Positions 14,003 through 23,856 of a stretch of DNA of 64,000 nt are shown here, piece by piece. The stretch's first letter is position 1. Every line of letters starts with the position of its first letter. The notes beneath the pieces are model-generated. The model made no database searches. It was not told the origin of the DNA and worked only from the letters and a program-made list of their open reading frames with translations. The stretch lies in assembly GCA_038277395.1 (NCBI GenBank), contig CM076196.1, positions 91,884,236 through 91,948,235 of the forward strand. Reading direction: 5' to 3'. The position numbers and the translations under genes were made by a program. This DNA is from Dryocosmus kuriphilus. Lineage: Eukaryota > Arthropoda > Insecta > Hymenoptera > Cynipidae.

Positions 14003-14195
14003 GTTTCGTCTGTTCTGTAGATGGTTCGTTGAACAAAAGTGGTTTGACAACGTTGTGCTGCTCTTCATCGGATTAAACTGCATTACTCTGGCGATGGAGC
14101 GACCGAATATACCTCCAGATAGTCGAGAAAGAGTTTTCCTTTCCAGTGCCAATTACATATTTACAGCAGTGTTTGCAATGGAAATGTTTATAAAG
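14003..14195 (+). CDS. Cav3 T-type calcium channel alpha-1, exon: domain III S1-S2
   Basis: The acceptor is tttttcgcag (AG at 14001-14002) and the donor is ataaag/gtaatt. After the split Arg codon the exon gives 64 residues covering IIIS1 and the start of IIIS2. It includes FDNVVLLFIGLNCITLAMERP and NYIFTAVFAMEM, which align by eye to Cav3 domain III. It ends in phase 0 with a Lys codon. In known Cav3 proteins the next residues are V-V-A-x-G, exactly where the exon at 50398 starts, so no coding exon is missing from the 36.2-kb intron that follows. Confidence 0.93.
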
Positions 14196-14519
14196 GTAAT
14201 TCTAAAAGTAGATAGGCACCGATAGAATTTTATTTCCTCCTCGTTTAATTAGTACGTATATCCTATAATTTTTAAGGAATTACTTTGTTAACACAAATTT
14301 CATCCTTTTTTACATGTAATATTTATTCTAAATTCATATGTATCATGAGAGACGGATATATTGAATTTATTTTCAGTTACACAGGTAATCACTTGCATAG
14401 CTTAGTTGATGACGAGAGAAAAACACCTTTTTTATGAGACTAATAACGGCTCAAACGGTTTTGATTACCACTGAACCTAGAAATATGCAACAAAAAATTT
14501 AACAAATAAATTTTGACAT

Positions 14520-14850
14520 TTAGGGGTACGCCCAGTATTTTTCTGGTCAAAATTCCATATAAGGCGCAATGCATGTGTCGGACTCAGCCTGATCTGGTTA
14601 GCAGCGCTTTCGGGCGGACGTGGTTACTTGGTGAACTAAGACAACGAACTGACCCAAGCGACTTATAATTCGTCCAGCGATCAAGTAAAGGCGGAAGTAC
14701 AGGGGCTGGCCCGTCGTCAGCCGTGACGAGACAGTTGCGCCTCAAATACAACTGCGAGATTTTACCAGGACAGCTTACTAATATAGGAAATGACACCCGC
14801 TTCCAGTGAAATAGCGGGACGTGTACGTCAGGGCGTATCGAAAATTCAAA
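14520..14850. other. GC-richer insert of unknown origin
   Basis: A roughly 320-bp GC-richer patch stands out in AT-rich intron. It is bounded by short inverted TACGCCC words (14527 and about 14840), which could be termini of a small inverted-repeat element. No target duplication was found. Confidence 0.3.
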
Positions 14851-14861
14851 ATATTTTTATT

Positions 14862-15350
14862 TTTTTTTAGAGTAGGGATTAAAATTAGCTAGCAGGTGCC
14901 AAAATTACTCTCATCCAGAAAAAAAATTCCTTCAGTTCGCACAAGGACACTAAGCGTCAAAAGAAGGAAAATATGGCTAGTTTTCAGTATTTGCAGCCCG
15001 AAATCCTTTTTATGGTCAGGATTCACGGCAAAAGCTTTGTGCTGCATTGATATGTATACCTATCCACTTTGAACCCTATACAGCATTATCTTATGTTCTC
15101 GTATTAATATTAATCTAATGAGTATTGATATAAAGTACAAACAGTGGCACGCTTCTTGTCTGTTAGAGGCAAAATAATTTTTTTTCTCACTCAAGGAAAT
15201 AAAAATGCTTTCTAATGCTATCACGCTTATATTTACACGAGAAAAAATTATCTTGTGCTCTCAAATTGGTGTTACACTTGTAAAACGACAAAAAGTATAA
15301 TTTTACGCCATTTTACAATATCCTTTTAGCAATTTTATACATTCTTTACC
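14862..15350 (+). repeat. Diverged direct duplication, copy 1
   Basis: This segment matches 16040-16560 in the same orientation with many substitutions. Shared landmarks are TCAGGATTCA followed by AAAAGCT, CATTATCTTATGTTCTC, and CTTCTTGT or TTTCTTGT. It is non-coding in all frames. Copy distance is about 1.18 kb. Confidence 0.75.
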
Positions 15351-16039
15351 TTTGCGAGAACTTAATGATAAATGAAGTATTTATTTGAAATATAGTAGTA
15401 ATGTAAGAAATCCTGAAAGCCAACTTACGTTCTGAATAAAGGCGACTTCTAACTTGAATTGAGATTTAGTTTCAAAAGCTGGTAAAATTTTCGATTTTGG
15501 AAACATGTTCTGATAACCCCATCTCTTGCGTCGGAAGGAACTACCTTATCAGATGGTACCGTTACTTTTTTTACGCACCTTTCTGCAGCTTGGGTGTGAA
15601 CTGGGAGTTTGAAAATATGTTGAAATCGAAGATAATCAACATTTTCCTTCGTCAATATATACTGATGATACTATTTTGGATTCCAATATTTTTTTCTATC
15701 ACACACTACTCAATAAACACCATTTTAAGCACAATAGTTAGAAATATATAAAATTACAAAAATATTACTGAAAAATATCGATAAACTGGTATTTTTTGAC
15801 ATTCCTAGAAGTATAACACCAATTTCTGAAGAAAAGCTATATTTTCATGCGTACCAACTGTGTAGATATAAGCATGTTAGCATTTGAAATCATTTTAGGT
15901 TCATTCAGATAGGAGAAGAAAATTATCTTGCCACAAACGAACAAGAAGTGGGCCATTTTTCTTGCTTTCTACCAATATTCATTACTTTAACATTAATGTG
16001 AGAACACTGCACGTTAGGGCTACCGGAAGTCAAAAAAAT

Positions 16040-16560
16040 TTTTCTTTTTCTTTGTGATAGGGATAAAAAGTTGTTAGAAGGTGTCAAAATTATTCTCCTG
16101 GAAGTAAAAAAAAAGAAAAAAGGTTCCTTCATTTCGCGTAAGGAAGTTAAGTCTCAAAATAAGGAAAAAAAACGGTTACTTCTCAGTATTTGAAGCTCGA
16201 AATTTGTTTTCCATGATCAGGATTCATGGTAAAAGCTGTATACTGCATAGATACACGTACTCGAGGAATATAAAGCCAATTCAACATTATCTTATGTTCT
16301 CAATTTAATGTTAAAGTAATGAGTAGTGATAAAAGGTACGGATGGTGGCACATTTCTTGTTCGTTTAAAGCAAAATAAATTTTTTCTTTTATCTGTATGA
16401 AATGAAAATATTTCTAATGCTATTAGGCTTATTATATTCACATTATTTAGAACACCGAAAACAGCTTATATTCATAAATTCGTGATATACTATCAGAAAT
16501 GACGAAAAGTGTAATTTTGTCGCTATATTTCAGTATTCGCTTAGCATCCATAGGGCGCTT
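16040..16560 (+). repeat. Diverged direct duplication, copy 2
   Basis: Second copy of the 14862-15350 segment. It has gained poly-A runs and small indels. It lies just upstream of the TA/TG microsatellite and the Polinton. Confidence 0.75.
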
Positions 16561-16601
16561 ATTATTAAAGTTAATTAGTTCTATGTTTTTGGTAAATTCT
16601 G

Positions 16602-16644
16602 TAATATATATATGCATATGTGTATATATATATATGTGTGTGTG

Positions 16645-16678
<34 letters not shown>

Positions 16679-16680
16679 TT
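16602..16680. repeat. (TA)n/(TG)n microsatellite
   Basis: Alternating purine-pyrimidine runs of TATATA and GTGTGT are interleaved over about 80 bp. Any open frame through it is an artefact of the dinucleotide repeat. Confidence 0.95.
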
Positions 16681-16772
16681 GATCTCATCTCTCACCGCCC
16701 TCTACACATCGTGCTTCTGCGCGGGCAAGTGAGCGAAGCGAGAGGAGGGAGTACTAAGGCCCAATCGCAGTA

Positions 16773-16778
16773 GTAGTC
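16773..16778. other. Polinton target-site duplication, left copy (GTAGTC)
   Basis: Six bases GTAGTC directly precede the left terminal inverted repeat. The same six bases follow the right repeat at 29968-29973. Six-base target duplications are characteristic of Polintons. Confidence 0.88.
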
Positions 16779-17323
16779 AGTAGTTAAGCTATGAGAGTTT
16801 TGGGGATAATCACCTGGTAAATAGCTACCGGTGCATTACCGACGGCCGGAATTACCCTCAGTCGGTAAGGTAGGAATCTGGGGCAGGCAGTTACGTTTTG
16901 GCACATCGTGACAAGCTTCGAGTTGTCGCCGTCAGATGACGCCACTATCGCTGCCATCGGTAATTTACGTATACCTAGGAAGGTCCTGGTACATCTACGT
17001 AGTCCATCCGCCACTGAGAGAGATGGCGCCACTATCAGTTTCCAATATCTTGTATTACCCACGGAATTTACCAATTCCTGTAGCCACTGCCGGCAATTCA
17101 CAGGTCACTGTTTTATCATTAGTCAGTGAAGTTCAGATAAATGCCACGGCGCGTCTCGTCGTGGGTTTCCCCGTGCTCCCTGACCCTGAAAAGGCATATT
17201 GGAGAGTTGTCTTTCGGAAGCCTAACATGCCACGGCGCGTCTCGTCGTGGGTTTCCCCGTGCTCCCTAACCCTAAAAAGGCATATTGGGGAGTTTTCTTT
17301 TGGAAGCCCATATTTAGAGTCGC
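16779..17323 (+). repeat. Polinton left terminal inverted repeat
   Basis: It matches the reverse complement of 29510-29967 over its length, from AGTAGTTAAGCTATGAGAG inward to GGAAGCCCATATT. Within it an 86-bp segment beginning ATGCCACGGCGCGTCTC is present twice (from 17141 and from 17227), whereas the right repeat has it once. Open frames crossing it in both arms are shadows of the repeat. Confidence 0.9.
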
Positions 17324-17780
17324 GCATACGCGCTCCTTGTCTCACTAGGGTATTGTGTGTGTGTGGGTGTGTGTTTGTGTGTGTGTTTTATGGGGATTCC
17401 CAGTTTCTAGACAAATTTCAACATGCATTGACAGGTTTTAGCACGCAATTTCTCGTTTATGAAGGCAAAGTTAATAAAATACTTACCTGTAATTTAACGA
17501 TAAAAGTGAAATTTCTACCCATCGATGTTTCAAAAGAGTGTGAAATTCAACGCTGAAAATCCATCGTTGTTGTTGTTTGAAGGAGTAGAAAAAATGCAAA
17601 ACGGAAAAAACTCACTTTTTCTCTCTTATCTCTAAATTAAAACTAAGTTGATGGGTTTAAAACAATAAACGTAAAACTTGATTTTAACTATACATGCTTT
17701 TTTTATTTATTAAAGCCAAGAATAAACAACATACAACGTAGAATCTTAACCTATTTAGACAAATGCAAAAACAGAACGTT
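17324..17780. other. Polinton left subterminal non-coding region
   Basis: It holds a (GT)n-rich run at 17352-17388 and AT-rich sequence. An AATAAA-type signal on the - strand, around 17700-17712, would serve the gene ending at 17781. Confidence 0.6.
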
Positions 17781-18410
17781 TTAAGAATACAAGAAATGTA
17801 ATTCTTCAAGTGTGCTCTCGCACTCATCACAACATTTCGTCTCATCATCATCATCATCATCATCATCATTATTACCATTATCATTATCCACTTCATCGAT
17901 ATTACTTTGAGTGTAATGCCTGATGGTTGGCTGATTCCGGGGAGTCAAAAACCAGGTCCTGAGAGCAAGAGCATTTCGAACTGCGCAGTTTTCATACCAG
18001 CACTGAGTATGGTGATTGCACCTTATGCAAACTGTAGCGTGCAATTTGCGCAGTGAAGGACAACCCATATCCTCGAGATTATTTACATTTTTCAGAAACT
18101 GCTCCAACCACCTCTTCTTTTCCAATCCCTTAACGTAGACTGCATTCGCACCACGTAGCGTATCTCGAATTATAAACCTCACTTCCTCGTAGGGTATGTC
18201 ACCAGCCGTCCATTCGAGACCATGATAATTTTTCGTAAGCCACAAATTTTCACTCTGGTATCGGGCGGGCAACACATGCCAGTAGTAAGGAGGTTGAAAG
18301 AAGTAAACCACAGGTTGAGAGTCTTCCTGGAGAGAAACTATAGCCAACTCCTTGAAGACAAACTGGTTAATGGGCTTCTTGAAGCCTTGCACGTCCACTA
18401 TGAACTCCAT
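17781..18410 (-). CDS. Polinton-associated conserved protein of unknown function (209 aa)
   Basis: Intact reading frame. It starts MEFIVDVQGF, continues with a central VKGLEKKRWL motif near residue 95, and has a C-terminal Cys/His cluster (CIRCNHH, then a further Cys and a CAVRN segment). It ends in a long Asp-rich tail encoded by an ATC-type triplet run. I recognise this as a protein type that recurs in insect genomes beside Polinton capsid genes, but I know no established function. The opening D-V-Q and the Cys/His cluster could suggest a nuclease-like fold, which is a guess. Start choice is supported by a TATA box at 18455 and an initiator at 18423, 13 bases before the ATG. It shows no disablement, unlike its neighbour upstream. 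Confidence 0.8.
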   Translation of the reverse strand: MEFIVDVQGFKKPINQFVFKELAIVSLQEDSQPVVYFFQPPYYWHVLPARYQSENLWLTKNYHGLEWTAGDIPYEEVRFIIRDTLRGANAVYVKGLEKKRWLEQFLKNVNNLEDMGCPSLRKLHATVCIRCNHHTQCWYENCAVRNALALRTWFLTPRNQPTIRHYTQSNIDEVDNDNGNNDDDDDDDDETKCCDECESTLEELHFLYS

Positions 18411-18422
18411 TTGGACGAAAAC

Positions 18423-18455
18423 TGAATTCTGCTCGCTGAAATCGACTCTTTTATA
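18423..18455 (-). promoter_or_regulatory. TATA plus CAGT initiator for the 209-aa gene
   Basis: On the - strand TATAAAAG begins at 18455 and TTCAGTT has its A at 18423, 32 bases downstream. This is the canonical metazoan TATA-to-start distance. The same spacing recurs at other genes of the element. Confidence 0.7.
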
Positions 18456-18670
18456 ACTTTCTCCCCACCACCACTACTGTCATTACCCCCACCACTAAAT
18501 CAACTTTTTTACACTACCACTGAGGGGCTGGTATTGAATAAGACGGACATATATGATGAGACAGTAGGCTGAAGTTTCAGCGCGAAAATTGTCTCCAGAT
18601 TCAAATTCCAAACGAACGTCCACTGAGGCCTGTTTGAAATACTCATTTTGTTTTGAGCAATCGATAACAG

Positions 18671-19732
18671 TCAGAGGAGCGTGTTTTTTGAAATCGTTTT
18701 TTTGAACATTGGTTCAGCAGACTCTTTGTCATAGTAGGCTGCCTGAAGGTTTGCATACATCTCATACAGCAGTGCAAATTGATTGTGATTAATGTCCAGA
18801 TTCAGATTGCCGTACGGATAGCACTGCGAATTCAGGAACACCTTGATATTGGTTATGCTGCAATAATCGAAACGATTAGCATATCTTGTTCGCCTGTCCT
18901 TTCTGCCTGTCTGGAAACCCAGTATAACGTAACGTGGTTTCTCCAACTGAGTTGACGTTTTCACAGTCCATATGTGTCTTGAGGTGGTGGGGAGCAGGGG
19001 GTATTCATACAATTCCCATGAGCGAAAACTCATAGTGGTCAGATTGTCCTTTTCAATAAATTTCAGCAGCTGTATCTTCTGCTGATCTGAAGCCATCACA
19101 TACGGTATCATCCACTCCACTTTCTGAATCGAGATCCTAAACTGTTCTTCGTTTCCAGGATCTTGTCGTTGTTGAATGATCGCGTTCAAGTCACTGCGTG
19201 ATCTTGTCAGGATAAGTTCATGCTTTGCATTTACAACGATTTTTCGATAGTCTTCAGCGAATCCTAGGATCATACTGAGCTGTATAGTAACATCAAAGTA
19301 TCCCTCCTCATTGGTAAGACGTCCTTTACCTTCCGGGATGCCGAACCATCCTGCATTCTCCATAAGATAACCTTGTCCAGGTGTAAGGGAGACGTAGCCT
19401 TTTATGGTGCTCGTGAGACCGACATTTTTGCAACGATCTATCTCAATACCACTGAGTTCATAGCGAACTTCATCAAACAGATAGCAGATGGCATTGCTCA
19501 CTAAGGTTGTAGCAGCAACAGCTCTAACTCCATCATCCCTTGTCAGTCTTCCGTATACGTGTAGTGAACTCTTGCTGGGGAGTATACACAAATCTTGATG
19601 CTGCACAGTGATTCGAATTTCATCACTGTTGTTGAATGATGATGAGGCATGAGGTTGATGTGCATGAATCTCGTAATGGGCGATTGACTCGTCAAATCAC
19701 ACTGGTGCTTGAATGTTTAGTATTTCTTCCAT
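18671..19732 (-). pseudogene. Polinton major capsid protein-like gene, one in-frame stop
   Basis: The long open part (311 codons) has YELSGIEIDR, a SLTPGQGYL segment, LGFAEDYRKIVVNAKHELIL, SWELYEYPLL, and VKTSTQLEKPRYVILGFQTGR. This is a conserved set I associate with the double-jelly-roll-type capsid candidate of insect Polinton and adintovirus-like elements. The same frame continues upstream to an ATG at 19732, interrupted only by TGA at 19697-19699. The true gene is therefore about 353 codons. The lone stop near the N-terminus would remove nearly all of the protein unless translation restarts. The capsid assignment is from family recognition, since no fold can be checked here. The stop codon could also be a sequencing error. 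Confidence 0.68.
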
Positions 19733-19881
19733 TTCTCTTCTCTCAATTGCAACAGATGGAGATGACAAATACTCTCAATGGACGTTTCAGCTTCTTTCCC
19801 CACGTGTTTTGACTTTGAGGCCTAGTTGTTCCAGAAGGAGCACGTTCTGCGATGTTAGCGCCTTGCGTGCTGGCTGAGAAC

Positions 19882-19915
19882 TGGTCTGTGTCTGGCATGT
19901 TGTCCCCCTTATATA
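19882..19915 (-). promoter_or_regulatory. TATA plus initiator upstream of the capsid gene
   Basis: On the - strand TATATAAG begins at 19915 and CCAGTT has its A at 19882 (33 bases). This leaves a leader of about 150 bases before the ATG at 19732. Confidence 0.55.
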
Positions 19916-19947
19916 AACTCCTTTGCGATTGTACACAATACCCATTA

Positions 19948-20634
19948 CTACGTTGATTTGACGTGTAGTCGTATTGTTATAATCTCTCCACGAAAATTCA
20001 CCAAGTCACCGTCCTAATCAACAATGCGCAGCTGAATATGTGGTATTGTCTTCACGGCGATTGGCAGATAAATGACGTGTGACGGCACTTCCACAATCTT
20101 ATATCCTGGTAGAACAACAGGAAAGGAATTCGTGAATCGTGTGCACTTTGCGCTCGTTGATGTAGGCTCCTGTCGTGATGCTACACTCAACTCGTAGAGC
20201 ATTCACATTGAGAATGGCCACCGGTAGATCAGAAGTGTGTGTCTTATTGACTTCAAGAACACGAGACGCGAATCCCAGCAATCGTCCAATGGAATCCACT
20301 GGTCGAAAGTCCACTTCAAGATCACACTTTATCTCGCTGCGCAGTGTATTATTATTTGGTTTGAATTTATTGTTATGCCATCACTTGCTAGAGCCTTCTG
20401 GACATAACTCTCAATGTCTTCAATCTCAGAGCTGCCAGTGGGTATGACTACTTTCCTTTGTCCCACTTTGATTGTATTCTTTCCGGTGTCAACGTTAGAA
20501 ATCGCTTTGAATGTGAGCAGTTCAACGAGACCAAGAGCGTAGTTCTTTTGTGGAGAGAGTTCTATTGGTGGAAAGTACTCTGCCTCGAGCACAGAAGAGT
20601 TTCCCGTTATGGTGAGAGTAAATGATTCGTCCAT
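19948..20634 (-). pseudogene. Polinton second structural (minor capsid/penton-like) protein, frameshifted
   Basis: Three overlapping frames together give one protein type common beside Polinton capsid genes. The N-terminal part has ESFTLTITGNSS and YALGLVELLTF. The middle has DSIGRLLGFASRVLE and the C-terminal part has PGYKIVEVPSHVIYLP. Breaks are a frameshift near 20345, a second near 20120, and an in-frame TAG near 20005-20010 shortly before the natural end at 19948. The start at 20634 is preferred over an upstream ATG at 20679, because the latter lies between the TATA box and the predicted transcription start. A penton or minor capsid role is inference from gene order and family co-occurrence. 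Confidence 0.62.
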
Positions 20635-20654
20635 GATAGTGTTATTCTCTATAC

Positions 20655-20688
20655 TGTCTGCAATAAGTTCATCACACACCCTTATATA
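20655..20688 (-). promoter_or_regulatory. TATA plus initiator for the second structural gene
   Basis: On the - strand TATATAAG begins at 20688 and ACAGT has its A at 20655 (33 bases). It decides the start codon at 20634. Confidence 0.55.
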
Positions 20689-20703
20689 GAGAGTATTTGT
20701 CTC

Positions 20704-21100
20704 TTACATACAGCTATCCACACAAAAATTTAAACACAAGTGACCACACTCGACACTGTCATAGTCCTGATATCTGTCATGGTTGTACTTTATGATGCTA
20801 CCAACACCGAGGTAATCGACAAGATACGACGGTGGACGAAGATTGCCGAAACTGTCAAAGTATAGAACGTCATTGCCAATCTTTCTGTATGTTACCCAGT
20901 GCGTACTAGGGCCGTGACTGTCATCAAGATTTACAATAGCTGACTCTGTTTGGCGTGGATCACGCACTGGTAACTCATTACGCATAAATACTCCTCAGAA
21001 ATGTGGAATTTTTACAGATTTAGCATACTTCACGAGATCGGCATTAGTGACGGCACGATGCGGTAGCTTCACTACAAGTTTTTTGACGCTCTGTGGTGTG
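20704..21100 (-). pseudogene. Polinton adenain-like cysteine protease, one in-frame stop
   Basis: The open C-terminal 93 codons carry the adenoviral-protease/Ulp1 layout expected of Polinton PRO. It has His in THWVTYRK, the FDSFGN segment, Gln in YQDYDS and the nucleophile in ECGHLCLNF. Such proteases process capsid precursors during virion maturation. The same frame continues upstream through conserved lead-in sequence, broken by TGA at 20995-20997, and overlaps out of frame the 3' end of the PLA2 gene that ends at 21072. The true start is unresolved. All catalytic residues are present, so only the stop disables it. Confidence 0.75.
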
Positions 21101-21875
21101 GTTTCATATGAAGTCCCAGACCCTTCCTGTAGGGTTTAAGGTGTAACCCCTTTCCCAGAGCAATAGACTCCATTGTCTTGTTATGACGTTGAGACTCTGC
21201 GAGTTGTTGTTTGGCTGCGCTAGCATCGTTTACAGCCTTAGCCACACCAGCTGCTCCACCAGTGAGTGCTCCACGCGCACTGAGTCCAGAAAATATGGGA
21301 ATCAGCGGCAAAACACCTCCGACTTTCGAGGGTATTGGCAGAACACGTAGATTTTTAACTTGGTCTGCACTTTTGACAGCTTTCAGCGCACCTCTGATTG
21401 CAGACTTGATGGACACTTTTGCATCACTACTGTTTTTCCTCATTGCTTTCTTAGCTGCATTCACAACCTTTCTAAATCCTATTAGTTTCTCCTTCTTCTT
21501 CTGCTTCTTCTTTAAACTGAGCTTCCTCTTCAGCCCCATTCCGAGTTTTGCTTTGGCATTCATCACGTTAGTTATTGATAGTGCGGCCGCTTTCTCGTCA
21601 ATTCTAGCGTCTTTAGCAAAAACGCGCTGCCACGCTTTATTAGCTAGTATACGATCTGCAGAGTTTCTTGCTTCAACGTACTCACGATTACGCGAGTATG
21701 CAATGTCGTGTTCTTTACACGCTGCGTCTAGAGGATTGATACCGGGATCACCTCTTGCAAGTCTTTTGATTAGCTTAGTACCTGGTCCGCAGTACTGATA
21801 GCCAGGTAAATGCAACTCAAGCGGCAAGTTGTTGATAAGTTGATTGACTAAGCCTTTACCACTATGCACAATCAT
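21072..21875 (-). CDS. Polinton PLA2-domain (parvovirus VP1-like) minor structural protein, 267 aa
   Basis: Intact frame. Residues 24-70 match the phospholipase A2 domain found in parvoviral VP1 and in many Polinton proteins. There is a calcium-loop motif YCGPGT at 28-33, and a catalytic His-Asp pair in CKEHDIAY at 56-57. In parvoviruses this domain breaches endosomal membrane during entry. Here the same role is inference. After the domain come a Lys-rich stretch (about 115-150), an Ala/Gly-rich hydrophobic segment (about 190-215) and a C-terminal repeat of LHLKPYRKG and LHMKPHHR. The stop overlaps the protease frame. Start is supported by the divergent promoter just upstream. Confidence 0.85.
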   Translation of the reverse strand: MIVHSGKGLVNQLINNLPLELHLPGYQYCGPGTKLIKRLARGDPGINPLDAACKEHDIAYSRNREYVEARNSADRILANKAWQRVFAKDARIDEKAAALSITNVMNAKAKLGMGLKRKLSLKKKQKKKEKLIGFRKVVNAAKKAMRKNSSDAKVSIKSAIRGALKAVKSADQVKNLRVLPIPSKVGGVLPLIPIFSGLSARGALTGGAAGVAKAVNDASAAKQQLAESQRHNKTMESIALGKGLHLKPYRKGLGLHMKPHHRASKNL

Positions 21876-21904
21876 TCCTCACTGAACAGAGGTTAACACG
21901 CAAC

Positions 21905-21949
21905 TGACCTAAAAGCTATAAAATCGATGTATTTATAGGTATTGTGACA
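21905..21949. promoter_or_regulatory. Compact head-to-head promoter between PLA2 gene and ATPase
   Basis: In the 86 bases between the two start codons each strand has its own core promoter. On + TATAAAAT starts at 21917 and ACAGTT has its A at 21949. On - TATAAATA starts at 21937 and TCAGTT has its A at 21905. Both spacings are 32 bases. The two TATA boxes sit side by side, so the two start sites point outward. Confidence 0.75.
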
Positions 21950-21961
21950 GTTCAAGTCAAG

Positions 21962-22662
21962 ATGCGGTTCAAGAAACAACCTGTTAGACTTCCGGTCGAT
22001 AACTTTGACACCCTCGTCCAATCAGAGAAGAGGAAGAGGTGGGTAAAACGTCACGGCAGTCTACTGCCAGACAGCATTCGTGCAGTGTTTTGTAGACCGT
22101 CAAATTGTGACAAGACAAATACATTACTGCTCTAGTCTTACACCCAAACAGACTGAAATTTGCCAATGTCTACGTCTACTCTAAATCCCTGAATCAACCA
22201 AAGTACCGATTCATGGAACGAGTTTTAAATAATGTCGACGGTGTTAGGTATTTTCCATTCAGTGAGCATGCGCAAGTAATATCATCGAGTGAAGCTCAAC
22301 CAAACTCTATAATTGTCTTTGACGATGTGGCCTGTGAGAAGCAGGACAACATTAGAGCCTTCTTCTGCATGGATAGACACGCTCATGTTGACAGTTTTTA
22401 CTTATGACAAACTTATGCTCGAATTCCTAAACATTTGGTGCGAGACAATGTCAATCTGTTGATACTTCTCAAGCAGGATAAGATGGATTTGAGACATGTG
22501 TATGACGATCATGTGAAAACTGACATGAGTTATTCTCAGTTTCGAGACTTATGTTCGGCATGTTGGAATACAGACAAGTATGGATTTGTTGTCATTGACA
22601 AAGACAAAGAGCTCAAGGATGGCAGATACTGAAAAGGATTTGGCTGTTTTATCTCTCTATAA
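21962..22662 (+). pseudogene. Polinton packaging ATPase (FtsK/HerA-like), frameshifted
   Basis: The frame begins at ATG 21962 and reaches a P-loop region reading CRPSNCDKT, where glycines expected in a Walker A motif are replaced by Arg and Asp. A frameshift near 22135 follows. The reading resumes through a strand with SIIVFDDV (Walker B, about 22306-22330), meets TGA near 22405-22410, continues as ARIPKHLVRDN and YGFVVID, and meets TGA at 22630-22632 just before the natural end. This ATPase type pumps the genome into capsids in Polintons and related viruses. The damaged P-loop and three breaks make it inactive. Spacing to the next gene is short. Confidence 0.78.
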
Positions 22663-22719
22663 GTACGAGTTATGCGGTGAAAATTATTTTATTATAGATT
22701 GAACCGTGAACACATCAAC

Positions 22720-23615
22720 ATGTCAAAGTTTCACAAAGAGAAGGAGGTGCTCCTTCAAATCGCAAATGCCAGTGAGGCGATTCGACGTAAACATCGAATG
22801 CTGAAAATGGGTAAAAAAGCCACTGAAAAGATAATGAGTGAAACGTTTAAGCCAATTGTCATGCCACTGCAAAAACTCGTTGACATGTCTGATCCTTCAA
22901 TCAAGAAAAAGAATGTTGAACCTAAGAAGGAGGAGAATGAGGATGATGATGCTTTGTACATGACTGCTAATGCTGAAGAAGGAGAGCAGGATGAAACTGT
23001 GGTTGAAGGTGATGATGCAACTGTACCATCTATTAAATATGAGCATTTAACAAACAAGTTTCTCAGGATGTTAAATCAAAACAAAAAACAGTACTTGGAT
23101 ATGGTTTATGGTGTTCGCAAACTCAGTAATGGCACTCTCATGATTGGCGATAAACCCATTAGTTTTGAGGAACAGTATATCCACGTTGGAGATAAACAGT
23201 ACTTGAAAACCGTTGGCTTGTTGGGACTGCTGTTTAGGCAGACTCCTGAATAATCATCTATAAGTGCTGATGATCTGAGCAATTATAAAGAAATTCCAAT
23301 TGCTGCAAATGCACACAAGAAGCGCTACAGTGCAACTGAATCTGTACGAAAAGGCAAAAATATCAAGTACAAGAACTTTATAGCGAAACTGTTTAATTAT
23401 CGCGCAGACGGTCCTCAACGAGTGGAGGTTCACTGCCACATTATATGGTAGCGAGAAAAAATGTAAGTACAGACTATGTCTACTGGGACGACCCTAACGA
23501 ACTAGGAGATTCTCTTCGTCTACTCTTAGCGTCTCAGGCAACAGGCAATCCAAGTCACAATAATGAAATCATGTCCATCGTTGAGGAACTACGGGAAGCC
23601 GGAATCATACATTAG
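22720..23615 (+). pseudogene. Polinton-associated conserved protein of unknown function, broken near C-terminus
   Basis: The open 5' part (to 23253) has an N-terminal Lys-rich helix, FKPIVMPLQKLV, an acidic low-complexity middle (about residues 65-110), and KFLRMLNQNKKQYLDMVYGVRKL. After the TAA at 23251-23253 the same frame continues with conserved-looking ISADDLSNYKE, and a frameshift near 23430 leads to DYVYWDDPNEL and a natural end at 23615. This protein type accompanies Polinton ATPase and integrase genes in insects, but I know no function. The ATG at 22720 is preferred, since earlier codons lack an ATG. Confidence 0.65.
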
Positions 23616-23648
23616 GAGCTTACACACAAAAATATTATCAGTATCACG

Positions 23649-23856
23649 ATGAGTATCGATGTGCTTGGACGTGTCACCTGGATCGAACAGCTGCAGCAGC
23701 AGTAAGTCGTGGACCTCCTGGTGTTGGAACTTGCAGTTTGATACACAACAAGACTTGGCAATCCTTAACGCTGAACTCATTGCTCAGTTGGACGCTCGAC
23801 TAAACGCCCTTGAGAATGGACAAGGAGAAATTGGCAGTAGTCGCGGAACTGCATAA
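23649..23856 (+). pseudogene. Small GPPG-motif Polinton protein, frameshifted
   Basis: It starts MSIDVLGR. A second frame then gives SRGPPGVG and a third gives a coiled-coil-like tail AELIAQLDARLNALENG. I recognise this arrangement from small proteins that sit before the integrase in insect Polintons, where the tail could trimerise like a fibre. That role is a guess. At least two frame changes break it. Confidence 0.5.

Noticed and set aside
14520..14850. Possible MITE with TACGCCC ends
   Set aside because: The inverted match is only about seven bases and no target duplication was found.
16936..17556. 206-codon open frame starting in the left Polinton terminal repeat
   Set aside because: The terminal repeat is open in several frames on both strands, and the frame is not preserved in the right copy.
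21211..21798. 195-codon open frame on the + strand
   Set aside because: It lies antisense within the PLA2-domain gene, whose - strand frame has clear family motifs.
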